Assembly: GCA_963772645.1 (NCBI GenBank) | Contig: CAVYYD010000007.1 | Location: forward strand, 62,001-126,000 | Direction: 5' to 3' | DNA: 64,000 nucleotides | From: DASSQJ01 sp963772645 | Lineage (GTDB): Bacteria; Actinomycetota; Actinomycetes; Actinomycetales; Dermatophilaceae | Part shown: in pieces, positions 42,128-51,483 of the stretch | Layout of the letters: the number at the start of each line of letters is the position of its first letter | Position numbering within the stretch: position 1 is the stretch's first letter | The notes under the pieces: generated by a model | The model's database searches: none | What the model was told of the DNA's origin: nothing | The model's input: the letters and a program-made list of their open reading frames with translations, nothing else | Position numbers and translations under genes: made by a program

Positions 42128-43757
42128 ATGGAGGAGTCCACCGAGGGCGCTGCGGCCGGCCACCGGCGGCTGGCCGTGGCCCTCGGCGCCCTGCACAACC
42201 GGCGGATGGCCAGGGTCCTCCTGGCGTTCCTCACCTTCAACGTCGTCGAGCTCGCGACGTGGATCGCGCTCCTCGTGTGGGCCTACGACCGGGCGGGGTC
42301 ACGGCATCGAGCCTCGTCGCGCTCTGCCAGCTGGTCCCGGCCGCGCCCTCGCGCCGCTGGTCGGCGTCGGCGTCGGACCGTCTTCGCAGGGCCGCGCCCT
42401 CGCCCTCGGGTACGCCGGCCAGGGGTGTGGCTTCCTCGCCGTGGGCGTCGCTCTCGTCGGCGGTGGCGGGTTCCCGCTCGTGGCGACCCTGGCCGCGGTG
42501 GCCGCCGTCGCCGTGTCCGCGACCCGCCCGGTCCACCACGCGCTCCTGCCCGAGCTGGCCCGCACGCCCGGCGAGCTGACCGCGGCCAACACCGCGGCCG
42601 CGGCCGTCGAGGGCCGCGGTCTTCCTGGTCGGCCCCCTGGTGAGCAGCGCGCTCATCGTGCTCTGCGGCGCGGGGGGAGTCCTGCTCGCCATGGGCGGAC
42701 TGTCGCTGGTGTCGGTCGGGCTGGCCGCCGGGTCTGCTGGACCGGCCGCCCGGCCCCCGCGCCGCCGGAGGACAAGGGGGTCCGCCTCGTGCAGGTGCTG
42801 CGCGACCCGACGGCACGCGTGCTCACCGCCCTCGTGGCCGGGGAGTCGGTTCTCCTCGGGGTCATCGACATCCTGCTCGTCGTCCTCGCCCTCGACGTCC
42901 TCGGGATGTCCGACGCCGGACCCGGCCTGCTCAACGCGATGCTCGGGGTCGGTGCGCTGCTCGGGGCCGGCGCCACCCTGCTCTTCGCCGGCCGGCAGCG
43001 GCTGGCCCGGGCCGTGGCCGCCGGGGCCGTCGTCGACGGCGTGGGGCTCGGGCTGGCCGGTCTGGCCTCCGGGCCGGTCGGAGCCTCGGCGCTGATCGCC
43101 GCCAGCGGGGCGGGGAAGGTCGTGTTCGACGTCGCGACCCGCACCCTGGTCCAGCGGCTGCTCCCGCCGCGCCTCCTCACCTCCGTCTTCGGCCTGCAGG
43201 AGGCGATGGTCATGGGTGGGCTCGCCGTCGGCTCGCTGCTGGCGCCCGGCCTCGTCCTCGTCGCCGGGACGCAGGGCGCCTTCCTCCTCGCCGGCCTCGT
43301 CCTGCCGCTCCTGGTCGCCGTCGTGGCGCTCCCGCTGCGGCGGGTCGACCGGCGCGCCGTCGTCCCGCGGGAGGCGCTCGAGCTGCTCCGTGGGGTGCCG
43401 TTCCTCGCCGTCCTGCAACCGGGGCTGCTGGACCGCCTGGCGCGCGAGTCGACGACGACCGAGGTCCTCGCCGGGGAGCCGATCGTGGCCGAGGGGGAGG
43501 CGGGGGACCGGTTCCACGTCATCGCCTCGGGGCGGGTGGCGGTGAGCATGGCGGGCCGGCAGGTGCGCACCCTCGGTCCGGGCGGCTGGTTCGGCGAGCT
43601 GGCCCTGCTGCGCGACGCTCCGCGCAGTGCGACGGTCACCGCCCTCGGCGCCGTCACCCTGTGCTCGGTGGACCGCGCCAGCTTCCTCGGGGTGGTCGCC
43701 GGGGTCGGGCCGGCGGTCGACGCGGTCGAGGACCACGCCCGCGGTACCTACCGCTGA
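42128..43757 (+). pseudogene. MFS transporter fused to a cyclic-nucleotide-binding domain, with several frameshifts
   Basis: Reading across three frames gives an MFS-type transporter (LLAFLTFNVVELATWIALLVW, ALALGYAGQGCGFLAVGVAL, ESVLLGVIDILLVVLALDVL) followed by a C-terminal cNMP-binding domain (GEPIVAEGEAGDRFHVIASGRVAV, PGGWFGELALLRDAPRSATV). Changes of frame occur near 42290 (one base missing), 42345 (one missing), 42618 (one extra) and between 42730 and 42770 (one missing). The final reading frame runs uninterrupted from about 42770 to 43757. The start at 42128 is proposed because GAGGAGGG lies 11 bases upstream. Sequence error and decay are both possible. Confidence 0.7.
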
Positions 43758-43930
43758 GCCGCCGCCGCGGCCCCGGGGGCCGCACCGCCGAATGTGACCA
43801 ACGACTCGGCAGCCGGGGTGGCTGCCACGCGTGACCGTGCGGTGGAATGGCCATCTCGCAGACCGGACACCTTCGACAGCGTGGGGTCCCTGCACCGCGA
43901 CATGCGACCGACCGACGAAGGGTGAGCACC

Positions 43931-45814
43931 GTGGCCGACCTGGAGAAGTCCCTCGACGACGCCGGGCTGACGAACCGGAGCGTGCGGGAGTACGTCCTGC
44001 ACTGGGCGCAGTTCCTCGGCGCCGAGCGGATCGAGGTGGTCAGCGCCTCCGACGACGCCCGCCTCGTCGCGGAGTCGCTGGAGAGCGGGGAGATCCAGCC
44101 GGCGGGGGAGGGGCTGTACTACTCGCGCAGCTACTCCAAGGACACGGCCCGCTCCGAGGAGCGGACCATCGTCGCGACGAGCCGCCCCGAGGACGAGGGC
44201 GTCTACAACAACTGGCGGCACTCCGACGAGATCCGTCCGGTCGTCGAGGGCCACATGAAGGGCGCGATGGCGGGGAAGACGATGTACGTCATCCCCTACC
44301 TCATGTCGCCCCCGGGGTCCCCGCTCGAGCGCTTCGCCGCCGGGGTCCAGGTCACCGACAACCGCACCGTGTGCCTCCACATGATCCGGATGGCGCGGGT
44401 CGGCATCGACCTGATCAACAACCTCGACGACCCCGACATGTTCGTCCGGGCCGTCCACGTGACCGGGGACCTGCCGAACCTCGGGCCAGGGGACCGCCCA
44501 CGACCAGCGGTACTTCGTCACGGTGGCGGACGAGCGCACGATCCTGCACTTCGGCAGCTCCTACGGTGGCAACGCCCTCCTCGGCAAGATCGCCCACGGC
44601 CTGCGCCAGGCCGCCTACGACGGGTGGGCCTCGGGTGAGTTCCTCGGCGAGCAGTTCATGCTCCTCGGGGTCACCGACAAGGAGACCGGCGAGACCCACC
44701 ACATCTGCGGCGGCTTCCCGAGCGCCTCGGGCAAGACGAACCTCGCGATGACCCTCGCGCCCGACGCCCTCGGCGACCGGTACCACGTCTCCTTCTACGG
44801 CGACGACATCGCGTGGCTGTGGGTCGACCCGGACGACGGCCAGCTCTACGGGATGAACCCGGAGAACGGCGTCTTCGGCGTCGCCAAGGACACGAACGAG
44901 AAGACCAACCCCACCGCGATCGACTCCATCGCCCCGGGAACGCAGGCGCTCTTCACCAACGTCGCGTACAACGAGGACACCCACGAGGTGTGGTGGGAGG
45001 GGCGCACCCCGCACCACCCGCAGGACGTCACGGGCTGGCGCGACTGGAAGGGCGAGCTGATCGCCGAGCGCATCGACGACGAGCGGGACGAGCCGTGGGC
45101 CCACCCGAACAGCCGGTTCACCACGACCCTGGCCAACGTCCCCAACGTGGCGGCGGACTTCGAGAAGCCACGAGGGCGTGCGGATCGACGCCATCATCTT
45201 CGGGGGCCGCACCCGTGACCGCGAACCCCTGGTCCGGGCCATCCACGACCTCGCCGAGGGCGTCTACGACGGCCTGACCCTCGGGGCCGAGGCGACCGCG
45301 GCCGCGGAGGGGGTCGAGGGCAAGCTGCGGTACGACCCGATGTCGATGCGGCCCTTCATGTCCTACCCGGAGGGCCGCTACGCCGAGCACTGGCTGCGGA
45401 TCGTCGGGGCCGGCGAAGGACCAGCCCATCTTCGCGCACGTCAACTGGTTCCAGCGCGACCCCGAGGACGGGCACTTCCGCTGGCCCGGCTACCGCGAGA
45501 ACCTGCGCGCGCTGCTCTGGCTCATCCAGCTGAAGAAGGGCGAGGTCACCGGCCGCCGGACGCCCGTCGGCATCCTCCCGCTGGAGGAGGAGCTCGACCT
45601 GTCCGGCCTCGACATCGACGAGGCCGACCTCGAGGCCATCCTCACCATCGACGTCGAGCGCTGGCGCCAGGAGCTGGCCAACCGCGAGGAGCACCTCGCC
45701 CAGTTCCCGAACCTCCCCGAGGCCATCTGGGAGGCCCACCGGCGGGTCGTGGCCGACCTCGAGGCGCAGGCGAGCGACGGCGCGGCGGCGACGACCGGGT
45801 CCGCCCAGGGCTGA
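43931..45814 (+). pseudogene. pckG: GTP-dependent phosphoenolpyruvate carboxykinase, three single-base insertions
   Basis: The protein would be about 626 residues and matches PckG: VREYVLHWAQFLGAERI, the P-loop GGFPSASGKTNLAMTL, YGDDIAWLWVD and GLFGVAKDTNEKTNPTAI-like GVFGVAKDTNEKTNP. One extra base near 44487 (after NLG), one near 45171 (after FEKP) and one near 45412 (after GA) break the frame; the net +3 keeps the final frame. The usual P-loop cysteine (PSACGKTN) is Ser here. The start at GTG 43931 follows GAAGGG at the right spacing. Central-metabolism gene, so errors in the sequence are the likelier cause. Confidence 0.85.
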
Positions 45815-45856
45815 CGTCCGCCCGGGGCCGACCCCGGCCGCCGGGGTCCTCGCCGG

Positions 45857-46468
45857 TCAGCCGCCGGCGGCCGACGAGAACCGCGGGTGGTGCAGGTCGA
45901 GGAAGGACAGGTCCTGGATCTGGGACATCTCCCGCTCCCACTCGGACTGCACCTCTGGGGGCATCGTCGTCGACTCCCCGGCCCGTGCCTCGGACTCGGT
46001 GCGGAACGCGATGGTCTCGGTGAACCACCCGTCGTCGTCGATGGCGACGGTCGCGCCGATGATCTCGGGACGGGCCTCGTGGAGCACGTCCATCGGCTGG
46101 GACATCCACTCCCGGAAGTGCGCCGGGTCCTCCAGCCGTCCCTCGATGACCTGGACGAAACCTGCCTCGTCGGACCCGCCGTCGAGCATGACGACGACCT
46201 CGTCGCAGTCGTGGAAGGTCACCTCGCCGTCGAAGGCGCCACTCATCTCGGCCCACCAGGCCCCCTGCTCGGGGCGGGCCGAGTTCCGCTCGGCCGACTC
46301 CCGGCTGGCGAACCGGACCACGGCCACGAACCGGCCGTCGTCCGTCGTCCCGTAGGTGGCCCCGAGCCAGCCGTCGGCGCCGGGCGCCAGCTCCTCGGTC
46401 CACCGATCCATCTGACGCCGCAGCGTCGCCTCGTCCGAACACATCCCCTGCACGACCTGGATGAACAT
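45857..46468 (-). CDS. hypothetical protein with two dimeric alpha-beta-barrel-like repeats
   Basis: This 203-residue protein begins MFIQVVQGMCSDEATLRRQMDRW and repeats the pattern near residue 105 (FVQVIEGRLEDPAHFREWM), suggesting two ferredoxin-like ABM-type modules. The ATG at 46468 follows GGAGGG. No catalytic residues can be assigned. Function unknown. Confidence 0.7.
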   Translation of the reverse strand: MFIQVVQGMCSDEATLRRQMDRWTEELAPGADGWLGATYGTTDDGRFVAVVRFASRESAERNSARPEQGAWWAEMSGAFDGEVTFHDCDEVVVMLDGGSDEAGFVQVIEGRLEDPAHFREWMSQPMDVLHEARPEIIGATVAIDDDGWFTETIAFRTESEARAGESTTMPPEVQSEWEREMSQIQDLSFLDLHHPRFSSAAGG

Positions 46469-46724
46469 CTCGACCCTCCGGTTCCGGTTGAGGGGCCGCC
46501 TCACCGCGAAGCGGTCCACCGATCGACGCTACGCCGGGCCCGGGCCCGGTGTCTGTGGCCCGTCCTGACCAGCTGCCGGGGCCCTCGGTCGGTCGCGGGT
46601 CGCGCCGCTGCCGTCCGGTGGGCGCCGGTGGCGTGACCGACACGACACCTCTGCCCTCAGCGATCGGACCTACCGTGGAGAGGGAGGACCCGCCCGGCCG
46701 GGCGGGCGCGGGAAGGAGCCGGTG

Positions 46725-47240
46725 ATGGCACGGGCACTGGTCGTCTTCGAGTCGATGTTCGGCAACTCCGAGCAGGTCGCCAGGGCGGTCGCCGAGGGAC
46801 TGTCCACCCACGTCCCGGTCGACGTGCTGGAGGTCACCGAGGCCCCGACCGACCTCTCCGGGTACGACCTCGTCGTCGTCGGCGGCCCCACCCACGCGTT
46901 CTCGATGAGCCGGCAGTCAACCAGGCGGGACGCGCGCGGGCAGGGGGCCATCCACGGGTCGATCCAGCAGGGGATGCGCGAGTGGCTCGCCGCCCTACCC
47001 TCGCACCTGCGGACCGGCTGGTTCGCGACCTTCGACACCCGGGTCGCCCGGGTGCGGCACGTCCCGGGGTCCGCGGCGCGCAGCGCGGCCCGCTCCGCGC
47101 GCCGACACGGCCTGCGCGAGCTGGTCTCTCCGGAGAGCTTCCTCGTCGCCGACCTCAACGGGCCCCTCGTCGACGGCGAGCTGGACCGGGCCCGGGAGTG
47201 GGGCGGCGAGCTCGCGGCGACCTTCCCCGTCCCGGTCTGA
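46725..47240 (+). CDS. flavodoxin-like protein
   Basis: This 171-residue protein has the FMN-phosphate-binding loop VVFESMFGNSEQVARAV, then DLVVVGGPTHAFSMSRQSTR, the isoalloxazine-side loop typical of flavodoxins and FMN-binding reductases. The ATG at 46725 follows GGAAGGAGCC. Electron-transfer partner unknown. Confidence 0.88.
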   Translation: MARALVVFESMFGNSEQVARAVAEGLSTHVPVDVLEVTEAPTDLSGYDLVVVGGPTHAFSMSRQSTRRDARGQGAIHGSIQQGMREWLAALPSHLRTGWFATFDTRVARVRHVPGSAARSAARSARRHGLRELVSPESFLVADLNGPLVDGELDRAREWGGELAATFPVPV

Positions 47241-47425
47241 CGCCGCGGCGTCGCGGCGTCGTGGCGGTGCCGCACGGCCCGGGCGACCTCGCCCTCCGGC
47301 TCAAGGGTCCTCGTCCTCACCCTCGAGGGCGACCGCGGCGCGGTGCGGATGCGGCATGGCTGGGTCGACGCCCGGGTCAGGCCGTGCTGGCCGTCGGTGT
47401 ACCGGGGTCTGGGAGGCTGTGAGGC

Positions 47426-48268
47426 ATGAGTGAGATCCGGGCCTGGGTCGACGGCGCCCTCGTCGACCCCGCGAGCCCTGCCGTGAGCGCGGTCGACCAC
47501 GGCGTCACCGTCGGCGACGGCGCCTTCGAGACCGTGAAGGTCGAGGCCGGCACCCCGTTCGCGGTGAGCCGGCACCTCGCACGTCTCGACCGGTCGATGA
47601 GCGGCCTCGGCCTGCCTCCCGCCGACCACGACCGGGTCCGAGAGGGTGTCGACGCCGTCCTGCAGGGGGAGCCCATCGCGTTCGGGCGGCTGCGCTGGAC
47701 CATCACCGCAGGTGCCGGCCCGCTCGGCTCGGACCGGAACGACTCGGCGCTGACCTACATCGTCACCGCGGTGCCGCACCCCCGTCCGGCCCCGCACGGG
47801 GCGGTCGTCACGGTGCCCTGGGTCCGCAACGAGCGGTCGCCGACGGCGGGTCTGAAGACGACCTCGTACGCCGACAACGTCGTCGCGCTGGCCAGGGCCA
47901 AGGAGCAGGGGGCCATGGAGGCCGTCCTCGGCAACACGCGGGGGGAGCTGTGCGAGGCCACCGGCAGCAACGTGTTCGTCGTCCTTGACGGCACGGTCCG
48001 CACGCCGCCCCTGGACAGCGGCTGCCTGGCCGGCATCTCCCGCGAGCTGGTGCTCCAGTGGTGTGCCGCCGACGGCGTCGAGGTGCGCGAGGAAGCGATG
48101 CCGCTCGAGGTGCTGCAGGGTGCCGACGAGGTGTTCCTGACCTCCTCGCTCAAGGACGTGCTGCCGGTGTCCGCGGTCGACGGGCGGCCGCTGCCCTGGC
48201 CGGGACCGTTGACCGCTCGGGTCCGAGCCGCCTGGGACCGGCACGCGTCGCGATCGGTCGACCCGTGA
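47426..48268 (+). CDS. aminotransferase class IV (aminodeoxychorismate lyase / branched-chain aminotransferase family)
   Basis: This 280-residue PLP enzyme has SAVDHGVTVGDGAFETVKVEAG at the N-terminus, the PLP lysine in GLKTTSYADNV and the family string GELCEATGSNVFVVLDGTV. Length and motifs fit PabC-type aminodeoxychorismate lyases, but a D-amino acid or branched-chain aminotransferase cannot be excluded. The stop overlaps the following gene as GTGA, so the two are co-translated. Confidence 0.85.
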   Translation: MSEIRAWVDGALVDPASPAVSAVDHGVTVGDGAFETVKVEAGTPFAVSRHLARLDRSMSGLGLPPADHDRVREGVDAVLQGEPIAFGRLRWTITAGAGPLGSDRNDSALTYIVTAVPHPRPAPHGAVVTVPWVRNERSPTAGLKTTSYADNVVALARAKEQGAMEAVLGNTRGELCEATGSNVFVVLDGTVRTPPLDSGCLAGISRELVLQWCAADGVEVREEAMPLEVLQGADEVFLTSSLKDVLPVSAVDGRPLPWPGPLTARVRAAWDRHASRSVDP

Positions 48269-48708
48269 GCACGGAGGAGCAGGAGCGGTCCTTCTTCCGC
48301 CCGCCGGACGACGAGGACGAGTGGGCCTGGCGCCGCCGGCTGCGGGCCAACCCGACGACCCGGCACGCCCTCCGCGCCACGGTCGGGGTGCTGGGCCTCG
48401 TCCTCGTCGCCGGCGGGCTCGTCCTCGTTCCGCTGCCCGGGCCCGGCTGGCTCATCGTCATCCTCGGAATCGCCGTGTGGGCCTCGGAGTTCGAGCCCGC
48501 CTCCCGCCTCCTGGAGTTCGTCAAGCAGCGGGTCCGGAGCTGGGAGAGGTGGGTACGCCGCCAGCCCCGGTGGATACAGGCGCTCATCGCGCTCGCGACG
48601 TTCCTCTTCGTCACCGCGGTCGCCTGGACGGTCCTGCGGGTCCTGGGCCTGCCCCGGTTCCTGCCCCTCGGGGTCACCGACTGGCTGCACACCCACCTGG
48701 CGCTCTGA
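48265..48708 (+). CDS. PGPGW-motif (TIGR02611-type) membrane protein
   Basis: This 147-residue protein has a cytoplasmic N-terminus, then LVLVAGGLVLVPLPGPGWLIVILGIAVWASEF, which contains the PGPGW motif, and a second hydrophobic segment near the C-terminus. Members occur across actinobacteria without a known function. GTG at 48265 overlaps the aminotransferase stop. Confidence 0.88.
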   Translation: MSTEEQERSFFRPPDDEDEWAWRRRLRANPTTRHALRATVGVLGLVLVAGGLVLVPLPGPGWLIVILGIAVWASEFEPASRLLEFVKQRVRSWERWVRRQPRWIQALIALATFLFVTAVAWTVLRVLGLPRFLPLGVTDWLHTHLAL

Positions 48709-48757
48709 CCTCGAGGGGGTGGCCCCGGGTCGATTTCCGCCCGGTGCCGCCGCCGGG

Positions 48758-48763
48758 TATCCT
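48758..48763 (+). promoter_or_regulatory. possible -10 box of the tRNA promoter
   Basis: TATCCT, 20 bases before the tRNA 5' end, with TTCCGC 17 bases further upstream. Weak as a -35 match, but the spacing is standard. Confidence 0.4.
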
Positions 48764-48783
48764 CGGCAGGCCGAACGACGTCG

Positions 48784-48857
48784 GGATGTGTAGCTCAGCT
48801 GGTTAGAGCGTTCGCTTCACACGCGAGAGGTCAGGGGTTCGAGTCCCTTCACATCCA
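48784..48857 (+). tRNA. tRNA-Val (anticodon CAC)
   Basis: A 74-base cloverleaf: acceptor stem GGATGTG (48784-48790) pairs with CACATCC (48850-48856) plus discriminator A. D-arm GCTC/GAGC, anticodon stem TTCGC/GCGAG around the loop TTCACAC (anticodon CAC), and T-arm AGGGG/CCCTT around TTCGAGT. CCA is not encoded. It sits at the boundary between the housekeeping genes and the accessory region and is a typical integration target. Confidence 0.95.
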
Positions 48858-48867
48858 CACAGTGAAA

Positions 48868-48905
48868 ACGGCCCCTCACCTGCGGAAACGCAGGCAAGGG
48901 GCCGT
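48868..48905 (+). terminator. long GC-rich hairpin after tRNA-Val
   Basis: Stem ACGGCCCCT (48868-48876) with AGGGGCCGT (48897-48905), inner stem CCTGCG/CGCAGG, a GAAA tetraloop at 48885-48888 and symmetric CA/CA internal loops. No T-run follows, so it is either a terminator of the actinobacterial kind or a processing/structural element. Confidence 0.65.
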
Positions 48906-48911
48906 CCTCAC

Positions 48912-48940
48912 ACCCGACATGTGTCGGATACGTGTCGGGT
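48912..48940. repeat. inverted repeat with three TGTCGG copies
   Basis: ACCCGACA (48912-48919) pairs with TGTCGGGT (48933-48940); inside, CCGACA/TGTCGG forms a nested palindrome (48914-48927). Such sites downstream of tRNA genes can bind recombinases or regulators; none is identified here. Confidence 0.6.
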
Positions 48941-49053
48941 GGTTGCTCTCTGAAGCCAGATAACGAACATGCTCATCGCCCCCGTGGACTGTCAACGGCC
49001 AGTTCGTGGTCCCCGCTGGTGGCCAGGTAGAAGTCCCCACTCTTCGTGGTTGA

Positions 49054-49833
49054 TCAGGTGGTCTTGATGCGGGTTCCTCCGTTCGCTCGGGCTTGTTTCA
49101 TCCGGTAGGAGTCGCCGTCGGTGACGACGGTGTGGCAGTGGTGCAGGAGCCGGTCGAGCATGCTGACCGCGGTGGTGTGTTCGGGTAGGAATCGGCCCCA
49201 GGACTCGAAGGGCCAGTGCGATCCGATGCCGAGGGATCGGCGTTCGTAGGCGGCTGCGACGAACCGGAAGAGCAGCTGGGCGCCGGTGTCATCCAGCGGT
49301 GCGAACCCGAGCTCGTCGACCAGGACGAGGTCGTTGCGCAGCAGGGTGTCGATGAGGCGACCGACTGAGTTGTCGGCCAGTCCTCGGTAGAGGGTCTCGA
49401 CGAGTTCGGCGGCGGTGAAGTACCGGACCCGGTGCCCGGCCTGCACGGCGGCGATCCCGAGCGCGACGAGCATGTGGCTCTTGCCGGTGCCGGCGGGCCC
49501 GATCAGGCAGAGGTTCTCGGCTGCCCGGACCCACTCCAGGGAGGCGAGGTAGTCGAACGTGGCGACCGGGATCGAGGACGCGGCGACGTCGAACTCGTCC
49601 AGCGTCTTGGTCACCGGGAACGACGCCTGCCGCAGCCGGGTGCGGGCGTTCGAGGCGTCCCTGGCGGCGATCTCGGCCTCGACCAGGGTGCGTAGGAACT
49701 CCTCGGGCTTCCACCGTTGGGTTTTGGCGGTGACCAGCAGTTCGGGGGCGAGCTGGCGCATCGCGGCCATCTTCAGCCGTTTCAGTCCATCGGTCAGGTC
49801 CGCTGGCAGCGGTGGCGGGGTCGTTGCGGTCAC
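49054..49833 (-). CDS. istB: IS21-family helper ATPase IstB
   Basis: This 259-residue AAA+ protein has Walker A in LIGPAGTGKSHMLVAL (near residue 95), Walker B in DLVLVDELGFAPLDD and the arginine-containing sensor region ERRSLGIGSHWPFESWG. It activates the transposase and directs target choice. The GTG start overlaps the istA stop as GTGA. Length is normal. Confidence 0.93.
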   Translation of the reverse strand: MTATTPPPLPADLTDGLKRLKMAAMRQLAPELLVTAKTQRWKPEEFLRTLVEAEIAARDASNARTRLRQASFPVTKTLDEFDVAASSIPVATFDYLASLEWVRAAENLCLIGPAGTGKSHMLVALGIAAVQAGHRVRYFTAAELVETLYRGLADNSVGRLIDTLLRNDLVLVDELGFAPLDDTGAQLLFRFVAAAYERRSLGIGSHWPFESWGRFLPEHTTAVSMLDRLLHHCHTVVTDGDSYRMKQARANGGTRIKTT

Positions 49834-51293
49834 GGCAGGTCACCTCCGTCGATCCGGTAGGCGTCCAGCGAGCGGGTCGGCACGGTCGGCAGGGTCGGCA
49901 GCGTCAGCACCAGGGCGTGGCCGGCCGGGCGGGGTGTTGGAGTGGCGCCGGCCGAGGCGAGGATGGAGCGGACGTCGGCGGCTCGCCACCGGCTGAACGC
50001 GACGGCCCGTTCCAGCGCGGCGAGCAGCGGCTCGGCACCATGCGCCGCCTGGAGGGTGAGGATCTGCCCGATCTCGCTGGTCAGCTTGGTGACCCCGGCC
50101 GCTGCGGCGCCGGTCAGGAACGCCTGCGCGACCGGCCCGAGCTCGAGGAACGCCTTCTCTGCTTGGGTTCTCGGGCGTGCCGCCCGCCGTGGCCTGTCGG
50201 GGCGTGGGCCGCCGTAGTGCTCATCGACGATGGAGGTCTCACCCGGGGCGACCAGGGTGTGCTCGGCGAGGATCTCACCGGTGACCGGTTCGATGACCCG
50301 CAGCGTCCGGTCATCGACCAGCACGGTGACGGTCTTGCCGATCAGCCTGTTCGGGACCGAGTAGCGGCCCGAGGCGAACCGGACGCAGGACAGCTTGTCG
50401 ACCTTGCGGGTGGTCGGTTTCGCGCCGAACTCCGGTCGAAGCGACGGCAGCGCAGCGAGCAGCTCCCGCTCAGTGGCCAGCCGCTGGGCCGGGACCGCGC
50501 AGATCTCCGAGTGCGTTGCTGCGTTGACCTCGGCGCACCACGCCGCGGCGGCCGCGTTGGCGGTGCACAGGTCGGTCAACGGAGCCTGCGGGACCATCAG
50601 ATCGTCCTTGGCGTAGCCGACCAGTCGCTCGACCATCCCCTTGGATTCGGGGTCGGCGGCCTCGCAGAAGTCGGGCCGGAAACGGTAGTGGGTGGCGAAC
50701 CGGACGTAGTCCGGGGTCGGGACGACCACGTTGGCGACCACCGCGCCCTTCAGGCAGCCCATCCGGTCGGCCAGGACGACCCTCGGGACCCCGCCGAGCT
50801 CCTCGAAGCACTCGGCCAGGAACCCCAACGTGGTCGTGGCCTGCTCGTCCGCGGCGAACCGGACGAACCGGAACCTGGACCAGGCCAGCACCGCGCAGAA
50901 CACGTGCACCCCGTCCAGGACACCCCAGTCGATCATCAACGTCTCCCCGGGCGCCCAGACCGCGGGACGCCGGCCCCGCGGGTTCGCGTGGCGCCACTGG
51001 GCCTTCGCGTCAGCGACGAGCCGGCGGAAGTTGCGCGCCGAGCCGACATAGCCAGCCGCGCGCGCCTCGGGCAGCAGCCGCTTGGCCGATATCCGACCCG
51101 ACGTCGCCTTGACCCGCTTGGCGACGACCTCGGCGACCTCGTCGTAGTTCCGTGCCCGGTGCGCCTTCTCGACTGCCGGGTTCCCGGCCTCGTGGGCCTT
51201 GATGATCCTCTTGACGGTCTTGTGGGTGGTGCCGCAGATCGCGGCCGCACCCCGATAAGTGCCCACGTCTCGGTAGGCGGAAATGACGTCCAT
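49830..51293 (-). CDS. istA: IS21-family transposase IstA
   Basis: This 487-residue transposase has an N-terminal helix-turn-helix (YRGAAAICGTTHKTVKRIIKAHE), a DDE/RNase H-like core with LMIDWGVLDG (first Asp), VVLADRMGCLKGAVV (second) and the Glu in ESKGMVERLVGYAK, and a C-terminal beta-barrel-like region. It appears intact. The ATG at 51293 follows GAGGGAACGA. Confidence 0.93.
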   Translation of the reverse strand: MDVISAYRDVGTYRGAAAICGTTHKTVKRIIKAHEAGNPAVEKAHRARNYDEVAEVVAKRVKATSGRISAKRLLPEARAAGYVGSARNFRRLVADAKAQWRHANPRGRRPAVWAPGETLMIDWGVLDGVHVFCAVLAWSRFRFVRFAADEQATTTLGFLAECFEELGGVPRVVLADRMGCLKGAVVANVVVPTPDYVRFATHYRFRPDFCEAADPESKGMVERLVGYAKDDLMVPQAPLTDLCTANAAAAAWCAEVNAATHSEICAVPAQRLATERELLAALPSLRPEFGAKPTTRKVDKLSCVRFASGRYSVPNRLIGKTVTVLVDDRTLRVIEPVTGEILAEHTLVAPGETSIVDEHYGGPRPDRPRRAARPRTQAEKAFLELGPVAQAFLTGAAAAGVTKLTSEIGQILTLQAAHGAEPLLAALERAVAFSRWRAADVRSILASAGATPTPRPAGHALVLTLPTLPTVPTRSLDAYRIDGGDLP

Positions 51294-51483
51294 TCGTTCC
51301 CTCGCGTTCTTCAATGGAGACCCCTGCGTGGTGATGTGGCTGGTTGGCACCGCCACCGTCACCACGCAGGGCCTCACGGCCACGTGCGACACGACGAACG
51401 AAGAGTGGGGACTTCTATCCGGCCAAACCGGGGACTCAGACTTGGCCATCAGTGGGGACTTTTTCATGGCCACGGACATGGAC

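Larger units (their letters stand above)
48990..51478 (-). mobile_element. IS21-family insertion sequence
   Basis: About 2.49 kb, with istA and istB overlapping on the minus strand. The ends are related inverted repeats: TGTCAACGGCCAG at the left and, on the other strand, TGTCCGTGGCCATG at the right. Both carry further internal copies of GGGGACTTCTA-type and GGCCA units, as usual for IS21. The 5-base target duplication TGGAC is present at 48985-48989 and 51479-51483, so the insertion is recent or well preserved. Confidence 0.9.
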
